DNA of 17,818 nt, taken from NCBI GenBank assembly GCA_944333305.1, contig CALVKV010000015.1, forward strand, positions 1 to 17,818. The letters run 5' to 3'. A model generated the notes under the pieces. It was given only the letters and a program-made list of their open reading frames with translations, searched no databases and was not told the DNA's origin. The position numbers and the translations under genes were made by a program. Shown here in pieces: positions 1-5,832 of the stretch; the first letter of the stretch is position 1; every line of letters begins with the position of its first letter. The stretch comes from an uncultured Bacilli bacterium (GTDB lineage Bacteria > Bacillota_I > Bacilli_A > RF39 > UBA660).

Positions 1-10
1 TTGACATTAT

Positions 11-45
11 AAAAGAATAGAATAATCTCTTACTCTATTCTTTTT
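11..45. terminator. Bidirectional AT-rich terminator hairpin
   Basis: Perfect 11-bp inverted repeat, AAAAGAATAGA at 11-21 and TCTATTCTTTT at 34-44, with a 12-nt loop. It is followed by T-rich sequence on both strands. It lies downstream of the leftward Abi-HtrA-unknown gene group and probably ends that transcript. It could also end a rightward transcript entering from outside the window. The stem has only two G-C pairs, so it is weak. Confidence 0.5.
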
Positions 46-84
46 ACACTATGAAAGAAAGTAATTTTATTACTTAGATTAGGG

Positions 85-198
85 TTAAATACCCCCCCCC
101 CAGGTAACATTTAGTAAACCTGAAGTTTTTGAAAAATGACGAATTAATTTACCCCAGAATTGACGATTTATTTTACCCTGATAAATTAATTTAGCCAT
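85..198 (-). CDS. Possible 37-residue ORF ending in a poly-G tract
   Basis: A short reading frame starts at ATG 198-196, about 8 nt after an AAGGGAAG ribosome site, and follows the 239-residue gene by 69 bases. The peptide is basic and contains an internal near-repeat, GKINRQFW then GKLIRHFS. Near its end the codons TGG GGG GGG GGT come from a run of ten G (plus-strand C at 92-101), which is striking in such AT-rich DNA. Losing one G would replace the last residues with about twenty others and the next stop would be near position 34. No family recognised. It could instead be the tandem-repeat end of a decayed mobile element, so coding status is uncertain. Confidence 0.3.
   Translation of the reverse strand: MAKLIYQGKINRQFWGKLIRHFSKTSGLLNVTWGGGI
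92..101. repeat. Homopolymer run of ten C/G
   Basis: Ten consecutive C on the plus strand (G on the minus strand) in a region otherwise nearly free of GC runs. Tracts of this length slip during replication and underlie phase variation in several bacteria. Here it falls in the last codons of a possible small minus-strand ORF. A sequencing or assembly error in tract length is the main alternative. Confidence 0.85.
128..196 (-). repeat. Three imperfect tandem units of about 24 bp
   Basis: Read on the minus strand, three units begin GGCTAAATTAATTTATCA, GGGTAAAATAAATCGTCA and GGGGTAAATTAATTCGTCA at roughly 24-bp spacing. If coding, they give the octad repeat in the 37-residue ORF. If not, tandem units of this kind are what one finds at the ends of IS21-family elements, and this could be a remnant. 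No transposase is present in the window. Confidence 0.4.
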
Positions 199-267
199 AT
201 TCACTACTTCCCTTCTATTATCTTTTGTTAACTTAATATTATCATATTCTAATCAGTTAATGCAACA

Positions 268-987
268 CTATTTTGATTTACCATGTAAACTATTAATATC
301 CTCTAACTCATTATGTATCTGTCTTACTACTTTATAATTAATACCATCTAAACTTTCTAAATAATCAACATAAATATCTCTATTTATAAAATTACCATCT
401 TTATCGAATGATAACACATCTATTTGCAATTCATCTTTATAAAGATTAGTAAACCTAAAAATATAAGGATTACTTTTATCTTTTAAAATATCATCCACAT
501 TAAAGTAATACTCACCTATATGTACATTTCTAATATCTTTATCACTATGCCCTATATCATCACTAAATATTGTTTTATCACCATAACCAATAAATAACTT
601 TCTCATATTATTTTTAGTAGGCAAAACTCCACAACTATTCTTCTTGCTTGAATATCTTTCAAACAACTCTTCATTAGTAAAATTACTACTAAATAAAGGT
701 CCTGCTTTAATATTACCTAAGCTTATCTCCTTAACGTAATCACCACAAAGACTAAAATTAATATTTCCAATATTAACCATCAAATAATTCCTTAAAAAAT
801 TATAAATACCTTTATTTAAGTAACTTACTTTTTGACAAGCTACACTACTAATAATATAATCTGCCACCAATCCTTTTTGTTTATCAGTTAAGCTATCTTT
901 ATTCTCATTAATAAAACTACAAAAAGAGAACATAGAAGCCCTCTCTACTTTATCTAAAATATTCATATTAGGTAACAATATATTCAT
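268..987 (-). CDS. Hypothetical protein, 239 aa
   Basis: I do not recognise a family. The protein has no signal peptide or obvious membrane segment and looks soluble. It has a lysine- and asparagine-rich composition, and a C-terminal half (about 125-225) that reads like a beta-rich fold with alternating hydrophobic and aspartate-rich stretches. The start at 987 is supported by AAAGGA 9 nt upstream; the next ATG, at 963, has no ribosome site. It follows the HtrA gene by 23 bases on the same strand, so it is probably the third gene of the Abi-HtrA transcript. Whether it has a role in that unit cannot be told from sequence. Confidence 0.75.
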   Translation of the reverse strand: MNILLPNMNILDKVERASMFSFCSFINENKDSLTDKQKGLVADYIISSVACQKVSYLNKGIYNFLRNYLMVNIGNINFSLCGDYVKEISLGNIKAGPLFSSNFTNEELFERYSSKKNSCGVLPTKNNMRKLFIGYGDKTIFSDDIGHSDKDIRNVHIGEYYFNVDDILKDKSNPYIFRFTNLYKDELQIDVLSFDKDGNFINRDIYVDYLESLDGINYKVVRQIHNELEDINSLHGKSK

Positions 988-1010
988 AACTACACGTCCT
1001 TTTCTAATCG

Positions 1011-2138
1011 CTAATCATTACTACTACTTAATACGACTTTTGTTGTATGTTCTTCACCATCACGTATATAAGTTATCTCTATTGTATCACCAACAGAATA
1101 TTTGTAAAGTTCATAACGCAAATAAGCAGAATCCTGTACTTCTTCGCCATTAAGTTTTGTAATTATATCTCCTTCTCTAAGATCAGAATCAGCTGCACCT
1201 GTTCCACTTTCAATACCTGCAACTACAACACCACTATTTATATCATTAGGAATATCATAATTATAACGATAAGAGCCTTTAGCATCGCTAACATTAATCA
1301 TAGAAACACCAAGTAAAGGCCAATCAATAGATTCTCCATTTTCAAGAGTTTCTAATTTACTATTAACATATTCAATTGGAATAGCAAATCCCATACCTTC
1401 AACTTCTGTTTGAACAAATTTCATAGAGATAACGCCAATAACTTCTCCATTAGTATTCATCAAAGGCCCACCACTGTTTCCTGGATTAATAGCAGCATCT
1501 GTTTGTAATACTTTCATAACCCAATCACTACTACTAGAATTACTATCAGTACTAACACTAACCATTCTATCCTTACCAGCTAAATGTCCTGTAGAAACAC
1601 TACCTCTATACTCATAACCTAAAGGACTACCAATTGTAAATACTAAATTACCTAATTTAGCATTTTCACTATTACCAAGTTGAAGTGCTACTAGCCCGTC
1701 AACATTTTGTATTCTAATAACAGCAATATCAACATAAGAGTCTCCTCCTAATACTTCACCTTCTACTTCTTCATCATTTGAAGTAATTAAAGTTACTCTA
1801 TCTGCTCCATCAACAACATGTTGATTAGTCATAACATAAGCAGAGTCCCCTTCTATTTTATAAACAAAACCTGTACCTGTCGAAGCCACTTCATTATTCT
1901 GATAATTACGAACCATTAAAACTCCATCATAAACCTTTTCAACCGCTTCACTAATTCCAGACTCATCTACTACAACTTTAGTACAATCAGCAGAACTACA
2001 AGTCAATCCACTATTTGCAGAAGTACTATTACTACTAATTAAATCTTCACCACCAATTATTACAAAAGTTAAGACTCCACCTATTACAAATGAAACAATT
2101 ATAAGTACTGCTTCTTTAATTTTCTCTGCCTTCATCAT
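1011..2138 (-). CDS. htrA: HtrA/DegP-like membrane-anchored serine protease with PDZ domain
   Basis: Trypsin-like S1C protease for quality control of exported proteins at the outer face of the membrane. Residues 10-29 form one membrane anchor, followed by a Ser/Asn-rich linker. The protease domain (about 60-255) carries the full triad: His107 in TNQHVVDGA, Asp137 in DIAVIRI and Ser222 in NPGNSGGPL. A PDZ domain fills about 275-370, including SDLREGDIITKLNGEEV. Length and order fit Gram-positive HtrA/YyxA proteins. AGGAGAG lies 6 nt upstream of the start at 2138 (a second ATG follows directly). The start overlaps the last 23 bases of the upstream Abi gene, implying translational coupling, which is an unusual partner for htrA. 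Confidence 0.93.
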   Translation of the reverse strand: MMKAEKIKEAVLIIVSFVIGGVLTFVIIGGEDLISSNSTSANSGLTCSSADCTKVVVDESGISEAVEKVYDGVLMVRNYQNNEVASTGTGFVYKIEGDSAYVMTNQHVVDGADRVTLITSNDEEVEGEVLGGDSYVDIAVIRIQNVDGLVALQLGNSENAKLGNLVFTIGSPLGYEYRGSVSTGHLAGKDRMVSVSTDSNSSSSDWVMKVLQTDAAINPGNSGGPLMNTNGEVIGVISMKFVQTEVEGMGFAIPIEYVNSKLETLENGESIDWPLLGVSMINVSDAKGSYRYNYDIPNDINSGVVVAGIESGTGAADSDLREGDIITKLNGEEVQDSAYLRYELYKYSVGDTIEITYIRDGEEHTTKVVLSSSND

Positions 2139-3090
2139 TTACATCTCTCCTCTCAATATTAGATAAAGCTAATGTCATATAATTATTAGGAAATCCCATT
2201 CTCTCTAATATTTTATCTATTTTAATACTATGCAAATTATACTCAAGATTATCTATTCTCTTCTCAAGTTCTAAACACATATCTTTAAATTCATCATAAG
2301 AAAGCATTCTTTTCATTATAATAAGAAGTGCAAACAAATCATCTGTTCCCTTAACATATTCACCTTCTTCATCTTTAGAAATACCAAGTATCTCATGAAA
2401 TTTTGTCCCTTTGATTTTCTTTTGTGATCTATTCTCATATAAAATATCTTCATGAGCACACAAATTACGATAATTAGACAAAATTGGCAAATATGAACTA
2501 AATTCATCTAATGGAATATCATAAATTTTACATATATTAACTTGATCATCATATTTCATAATTGAGAATAATTCTCCTACAATTCCAAAAGATAATACTT
2601 TAACTAAAATCCAAAAAGGAACATATCCATAATTAGACATATAATGAGCAGTCGCTGTATGTTTAGAACCATTAATTCTAATTTGTCTTTTTACTTTCTT
2701 AATTAAATCATTAACTTGTTTTTGCTTACTCTTATCATTAGTAAAATTCTTTGACCTTAAATAATACTTATCTTTATAACCATATTTTTTAGATAATTGA
2801 TATGAAAATATAGATTTAAGATTATTTTCTATAACAAGTAAATACTTAAAAAAAACATTCCTAATTGCCCGATCAAATAAAAACAAACTATACATTTCTT
2901 CAAAAGTTACACCATCTAAGAAATGTTTATCCTTATCACTTCTCATAAAAGGATATCTATAACCTGATAAAAAGAAATAATTTTCCCTTAATAATATCTT
3001 CTTAGCATAATCTTCATCACTAATCGTCATACCTTTATATTTAAGTATCTCTATTTGTTCTTCAAGATTTTTAAACTGCTTGTCAATCAT
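2116..3090 (-). CDS. Abi_2 family (AbiD/AbiF-like) HEPN protein
   Basis: Abortive-infection-type protein of 324 aa. Members of this family block phage growth or act as RNA-targeting toxins. The N-terminus (5-50, ending in ENYFFLSGYRYPF) and the segment FDRAIRNVFFKYLLVIENNL (72-91) are typical of Abi_2. The HEPN RNase signature R-x4-H is present as RNLCAH at 208-213, so the catalytic motif looks intact. An in-frame GTG at 3102 is possible, but AGGTGAGG at 3104-3097 sits 6 nt before ATG 3090, which I take as the start. It is the first gene of a leftward unit with htrA and an unknown gene. An actual anti-phage role is inferred. Confidence 0.85.
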   Translation of the reverse strand: MIDKQFKNLEEQIEILKYKGMTISDEDYAKKILLRENYFFLSGYRYPFMRSDKDKHFLDGVTFEEMYSLFLFDRAIRNVFFKYLLVIENNLKSIFSYQLSKKYGYKDKYYLRSKNFTNDKSKQKQVNDLIKKVKRQIRINGSKHTATAHYMSNYGYVPFWILVKVLSFGIVGELFSIMKYDDQVNICKIYDIPLDEFSSYLPILSNYRNLCAHEDILYENRSQKKIKGTKFHEILGISKDEEGEYVKGTDDLFALLIIMKRMLSYDEFKDMCLELEKRIDNLEYNLHSIKIDKILERMGFPNNYMTLALSNIERRDVNDEGREN

Positions 3091-3111
3091 CTTCTTCCTC
3101 ACCTAGAATAG

Positions 3112-3120
3112 ATTATACCA
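3112..3120 (-). promoter_or_regulatory. Promoter of the Abi-HtrA operon (extended -10)
   Basis: TGG-TATAAT on the minus strand (3120-3112) is an extended -10 element just upstream of the Abi ribosome site. The -35 region is poor (TATTTT near 3140-3135) and overlaps an inverted repeat at 3133-3150, which suggests control by a bound factor. Confidence 0.5.
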
Positions 3121-3132
3121 CAGTTTTTATGG

Positions 3133-3150
3133 GAAAAATATGTATTTTTC
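3133..3150. promoter_or_regulatory. Operator-like inverted repeat between divergent genes
   Basis: GAAAAATA (3133-3140) and TATTTTTC (3143-3150) form a perfect 8-bp dyad with a 2-bp centre, followed by another GAAAAAT at 3153. It overlaps the -35 region of the Abi promoter. AT-rich dyads occur by chance in such DNA, so binding is inferred. Confidence 0.35.
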
Positions 3151-3153
3151 ATG

Positions 3154-3218
3154 AAAAATTATGTTTTACTATTAATATTTAAATTTATTATATTCGACTT
3201 AAAAAATTATGTTATACT
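3154..3218 (+). repeat. 17-bp direct repeat carrying -10-like elements
   Basis: AAAAATTATGTTTTACT (3154-3170) recurs as AAAAATTATGTTATACT (3202-3218), 16 of 17 identical and 48 bp apart. The second copy ends in TATACT, a plausible -10 for the rightward phospholipase-like gene. It looks like a promoter-region duplication or a pair of binding sites. Confidence 0.45.
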
Positions 3219-3247
3219 TAAATGAGTAGAAAGGATTGATAATAATT

Positions 3248-4225
3248 ATGCCAGCAACTGTTACTCATGCTTATTTCGCTAATGACTTATATGATATTCT
3301 TCCTATTGGTCTAAAAAAACTATTAATGGATGATAAATTAAAATTAAGAATGTTCGCCCAAAGCACAGATTCTTTTATTTTTTATAATCTATTAAAAAAG
3401 AAAGATCAAAAAATAAGAGATTTCCAAATTTTTTTTCATACTAACAAAACGAGAGAATTTTTTATAAATCTAGTAAATTACATTAAATATAATAACTATT
3501 ATCAAAATAGTGAAATTATGGCTTTTCTTTATGGATTTATTTCTCATTATGTTCTAGACTCCAAACTACATCCCTTTATATTTTACAAAACTGGTGTTTA
3601 TAAAGAAGACGATCCAAGTACCTATAAATATAAACATAAACATGAATACATGGAAAATTTTCTTGATAACTATATGATTAAACAAAAAGATAATATCAAT
3701 CCCTACAGTTTCAAATTTTATGATTTTACTTTTGACCTTACTCCTTTTTCTAAAGAGTTAATAGAAGTAATAGACTATACTTTTAAAGAGACTTTTAATT
3801 TTAATAACTTCTCTCAATATTATTATAAATCTCTAAAAGATATGTACAAAGCCTTAAAATATTTAAGATATGATAAATACGGAACAAAGATGTTTATCTA
3901 TAAAACTATAGATAAATTCACTAATAAAAAAGCTTTTAAACTAAAAGCAGTATCTTATCATACTCCTTTAAAAGATGAATATAACTATTTAAATAATAAT
4001 CATACTACTTGGGTACATCCTTGCATTAAACGTGAAAAGCATCATGAATCATTTATAGAATTATATTCAATTGCCTTACACGACGCCAAAAAAATTATTA
4101 CAGATGTTAACTATTATTTAAAAGATACTAAAAAAATTAATTTAAAAAATATCTTTAAAAATTACTCTTATTTAACTGGAAAAGATTGCAATAATAAAAA
4201 TATCCTAAAATATTTTGAATATTAA
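3248..4225 (+). CDS. Zinc-dependent phospholipase C-like protein
   Basis: Member of the zinc-dependent phospholipase C/S1-P1 nuclease-like superfamily (PF00882 type), 325 aa. The family's characteristic opening MPATVTHAYFAND is present, with His7. Further likely zinc ligands are Asp41 (AQSTDSF), His64 (FFHTNK), His100 (FISHYVLD), Asp104 and His108 (DSKLHPF). There is no signal peptide, so it probably acts inside the cell; its substrate is unknown. An in-frame TTG at 3236 abuts the AAAGGA ribosome site and leaves no spacing, so I use ATG 3248 (12-nt spacing). The rest of the protein is lysine- and tyrosine-rich. Divergent from the Abi gene. Confidence 0.8.
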   Translation: MPATVTHAYFANDLYDILPIGLKKLLMDDKLKLRMFAQSTDSFIFYNLLKKKDQKIRDFQIFFHTNKTREFFINLVNYIKYNNYYQNSEIMAFLYGFISHYVLDSKLHPFIFYKTGVYKEDDPSTYKYKHKHEYMENFLDNYMIKQKDNINPYSFKFYDFTFDLTPFSKELIEVIDYTFKETFNFNNFSQYYYKSLKDMYKALKYLRYDKYGTKMFIYKTIDKFTNKKAFKLKAVSYHTPLKDEYNYLNNNHTTWVHPCIKREKHHESFIELYSIALHDAKKIITDVNYYLKDTKKINLKNIFKNYSYLTGKDCNNKNILKYFEY

Positions 4226-4246
4226 TGAATAAAATTAATTCTAACA

Positions 4247-4269
4247 TATCACTATATAAATAGGTGATA
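4247..4269 (+). promoter_or_regulatory. Hairpin covering the ribosome site of the SpoIID-like gene
   Basis: TATCAC at 4247-4252 pairs with GTGATA at 4264-4269, with two more possible pairs inside. This closes over the AGGTGAT ribosome site just before ATG 4272. A similar arrangement precedes the ZIP gene. A translational control role is speculative. Confidence 0.25.
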
Positions 4270-4271
4270 CT

Positions 4272-5270
4272 ATGTTAGAAAGTTATAAAATTGAAAAAAG
4301 TAATAATGAAGATATCCTTTACTTATATTTAAATGTTGATTATGAATTTGGAAATGATCTTACCACTAAAGAACTTGAAAAAAGAGCAAAGTCATATTTA
4401 ACTACTCATAATATAAAATTTAATGGCAACAAAGTAGTATTTATTGTTAATGGTATTAGTACTAAATTAATTAGTATCAATAATAATAAAACTTATCTAA
4501 ACAACTACTTAGTTACTTTAAATACAGAAGAAAAAATAACTATAAAAGAACTACTACTAAGCCTTCTTTTAAGTAACATTAATTTAGACTTAAAAGAAGA
4601 GACTCTAAAATCTATAACAATTTTATATCGAAGTGAATTAATATACAATTTAAAAGATAATAAATATTTAAACATTAAAGACTTAAATTTAATCTATCAT
4701 AACCATAATTATTATAAGATTAGATATAAAGAAACTTACAAATCAAAATATGATATATTTAACAAAGTTATAAATGATACTGACGGTGAATATTTAATTT
4801 ATAATAACAAACCTATAAGAGGCTTAACCCACTTAGTTAGTAACGGTTATACAGAAGAAGATAAAAATATTCCTTATACTATAAAGAAAGAAAGTTTATG
4901 GGACTTAACATATCCTAATTACATGCAAATAAGAAATTATAGTATTGATGAATTTAAAGAAAGATTAAATTTAAAAAAATATGATTATAATATAAAAATC
5001 ACTAGTATTAGTAACAGTAATAGAATCAAAGAAATAGATCTAGGGGAAAAGAAAATAGATGCTAAAAATCTAGCTATATTTTTAGATTTACCTTCTACAG
5101 ATATAACTATAATTATTAAAAAGGATTACCTTACCTTTATAACAAGAGGAATAGGAAGTGGACTTGGTCTAAGTATCATAGGAGCAGATAATCTAGCAGA
5201 ATTAGGTTTTAATTATAAGCAAATTTTAAATTATTATTTTAAAGATGTCTCATTAATAGTAAAACAATAA
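4272..5270 (+). CDS. Degenerate SpoIID/LytB-like protein
   Basis: 332 aa, similar in domain order to SpoIID peptidoglycan lytic transglycosylases. Visible family blocks: about 90-125 (position of the AEMP...LKAQAVAARTY block); 168-192, DTDGEYLIYNNKPIRGL then SNG where the family has SGG; 245-281, including LGEKKIDAKNLAIFLDLPST; and 293-323, GIGSGLGLS...GADNLAELG...ILNYYF, matching the usual GHGVGMSQ-GA-A--G--Y--IL--YY ending. The catalytic Glu of the family appears replaced (SNINLDL where AEMP is expected) and GHGVGMSQ has become GSGLGLSI. There is no signal peptide or membrane anchor. I infer a non-catalytic or repurposed derivative. Start supported by AGGTGAT 4262-4268. Confidence 0.6.
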   Translation: MLESYKIEKSNNEDILYLYLNVDYEFGNDLTTKELEKRAKSYLTTHNIKFNGNKVVFIVNGISTKLISINNNKTYLNNYLVTLNTEEKITIKELLLSLLLSNINLDLKEETLKSITILYRSELIYNLKDNKYLNIKDLNLIYHNHNYYKIRYKETYKSKYDIFNKVINDTDGEYLIYNNKPIRGLTHLVSNGYTEEDKNIPYTIKKESLWDLTYPNYMQIRNYSIDEFKERLNLKKYDYNIKITSISNSNRIKEIDLGEKKIDAKNLAIFLDLPSTDITIIIKKDYLTFITRGIGSGLGLSIIGADNLAELGFNYKQILNYYFKDVSLIVKQ

Positions 5271-5272
5271 AT

Positions 5273-5301
5273 TTGCATAAATGTAATAATTATGATATAG
5301 T
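5273..5301 (+). promoter_or_regulatory. Promoter of the antitoxin RNA
   Basis: TTGCAT (5273-5278), 17-bp spacer, TATAGT (5296-5301): a strong sigma-A promoter facing rightward with no protein gene after it. The predicted start is near 5308. It begins 3 bases after the stop of the SpoIID-like gene. Confidence 0.65.
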
Positions 5302-5324
5302 ATATGTGTAAGAAAAATTACATA

Positions 5325-5372
5325 AAATTAAAAATGAGGAACATTTATTTTTGCACGTAAATGTCACCTCAT
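5325..5372 (-). terminator. Terminator of the toxin mRNA
   Basis: On the minus strand the 5334-5372 hairpin (ATGAGG with CCTCAT plus the inner 7-bp stem) is followed by TTTTTAATTTT at about 5334-5324, making a good rho-independent terminator for leftward transcription of the toxin gene. The same DNA encodes the first hairpin of the antisense RNA. Confidence 0.55.
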
Positions 5373-5387
5373 AATTGTTTTATGATT

Positions 5388-5416
5388 GACACTCCTATGC
5401 TGAGTGTCTTATTTTA
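5388..5416 (+). terminator. Terminator of the antitoxin RNA
   Basis: GACACTC (5388-5394) and GAGTGTC (5402-5408), 7-nt loop, then TTATTTTAT. It ends the rightward RNA at about the toxin stop codon (5416-5414). Confidence 0.6.
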
Positions 5417-5506
5417 TATCTTTATAGCCACTACCAATAAGGCAAGACTTATAACAACCAAAGCGACAGATTTTAAAAACTTTAAAATAAAAGTTTTTAT
5501 CTTCAT
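5414..5506 (-). CDS. Putative type I toxin, 30-aa hydrophobic peptide
   Basis: Thirty codons from ATG 5506 to TAA 5416-5414. A perfect AGGAGGG ribosome site (5520-5514) lies 7 nt upstream. The peptide starts with a basic segment, MKIKTFILKFLK, then a single membrane helix, SVALVVISLALLVVA, and ends IKI. Size, charge and single helix fit membrane-acting type I toxins, but the sequence is not Fst, TxpA or Ldr as I know them. It has its own promoter at 5594-5566 and faces a convergent small RNA. A longer minus-strand frame over the same DNA (5409-5645) runs through the promoter and the upstream terminator, and is rejected. Confidence 0.6.
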   Translation of the reverse strand: MKIKTFILKFLKSVALVVISLALLVVAIKI

Positions 5507-5529
5507 GTCTAAGCCCTCCTTTCCTTAAA

Positions 5530-5564
5530 GATGGAGGTGACACCCACATAAATGTTCCTACATC
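5530..5564 (-). promoter_or_regulatory. Structured toxin mRNA leader matching the antitoxin hairpin
   Basis: Just downstream of the toxin promoter the minus strand reads GGAACATTTAT (5558-5548) and TGTCACCTC (5542-5534). Both blocks recur on the plus strand inside the antitoxin RNA, at 5338-5348 and 5362-5370. Thus the two RNAs carry similar hairpins that can pair with each other through self-complementary arms. The leader ends 10 nt before the toxin ribosome site, so pairing could block translation. Confidence 0.5.
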
Positions 5565-5565
5565 C

Positions 5566-5594
5566 ATAGTATCAAAGTAATTTCTATACAGCAA
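5566..5594 (-). promoter_or_regulatory. Promoter of the toxin gene
   Basis: TTGCTG (5594-5589), 17-bp spacer, TACTAT (5571-5566) on the minus strand. Transcription would start near 5559, giving a leader of about 53 nt before ATG 5506. Confidence 0.6.
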
Positions 5595-5606
5595 GAAAAA
5601 ATGTAT

Positions 5607-5639
5607 AAAAAAAGTTACGAGTTTTCGTAATCTTTTTTT
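5607..5639 (-). terminator. Terminator of the amidase-MBL-DUF3006 operon
   Basis: AAAAAAAGTTACGA (5607-5620) pairs with TCGTAATCTTTTTTT (5625-5639) with one bulged base and a 4-nt loop. On the minus strand the hairpin directly follows the DUF3006 stop and is followed by seven T. It separates that operon from the toxin promoter just downstream. Confidence 0.8.
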
Positions 5640-5832
5640 ATTCAAAAACGCTATTCATAAGCTCTTCTATAGTCTTTTTTCTATCCTCAGTTTTATCCTT
5701 ATTAATAGTTATAGTAACAATATCTCCTTCTTTAACATTAGGAACTAAATCAAGTGGCAAATTACACATATTACCTTTTTCTATTTCCACAATTGCATAA
5801 TCTCCTTCAATTCTATCTACAATTACTTCCAT
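5638..5832 (-). CDS. DUF3006 family protein, 64 aa
   Basis: Small acidic beta-rich protein. The pattern VDRIEGDYAIVEIE followed by LPLDLVPNVKEGDIVTI is the typical DUF3006 signature. The function is not established; family members are repeatedly found beside ComEC-like metallo-beta-lactamase hydrolases, as here. The start ATG 5832-5830 shares one base with the upstream TGA stop (TGATG), and AGGTGA lies 7 nt upstream, so the two genes are translationally coupled. An in-frame TTG one codon earlier is less likely. Confidence 0.8.
   Translation of the reverse strand: MEVIVDRIEGDYAIVEIEKGNMCNLPLDLVPNVKEGDIVTITINKDKTEDRKKTIEELMNSVFE

Larger units (their letters stand above)
5308..5416 (+). ncRNA. 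Putative antisense RNA antitoxin, about 110 nt
   Basis: RNA between the 5273-5301 promoter and a rho-independent terminator. It forms two hairpins. The first is at 5334-5372: ATGAGG with CCTCAT, then ACATTTA with TAAATGT, and a 10-nt loop. The second is at 5388-5408 (GACACTC with GAGTGTC), followed by TTATTTTAT. It is antisense to the 3' part of the minus-strand toxin mRNA, including the toxin stop codon. In addition, CACGTAAATGT (5354-5364) can pair over 11 bp, with one G-U, with the toxin leader at 5555-5545. This layout resembles type I systems such as par/Fst and TxpA-RatA. No homologue is recognised by sequence. Confidence 0.55.

Noticed and set aside
1..29. TTGACA at the very start as a promoter
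   Set aside because: No acceptable -10 element 16-18 bp downstream; the region is instead the terminator hairpin.
1047..1316. Plus-strand ORF antisense to htrA
   Set aside because: Ile/Thr/Ser-rich composition of a reverse-strand shadow; no ribosome site and no family.
5409..5645. A 78-codon minus-strand reading frame over the toxin locus
   Set aside because: It starts inside the DUF3006 gene end, crosses that operon's terminator and the toxin promoter, has no ribosome site, and is out of frame with the better supported 30-codon ORF.
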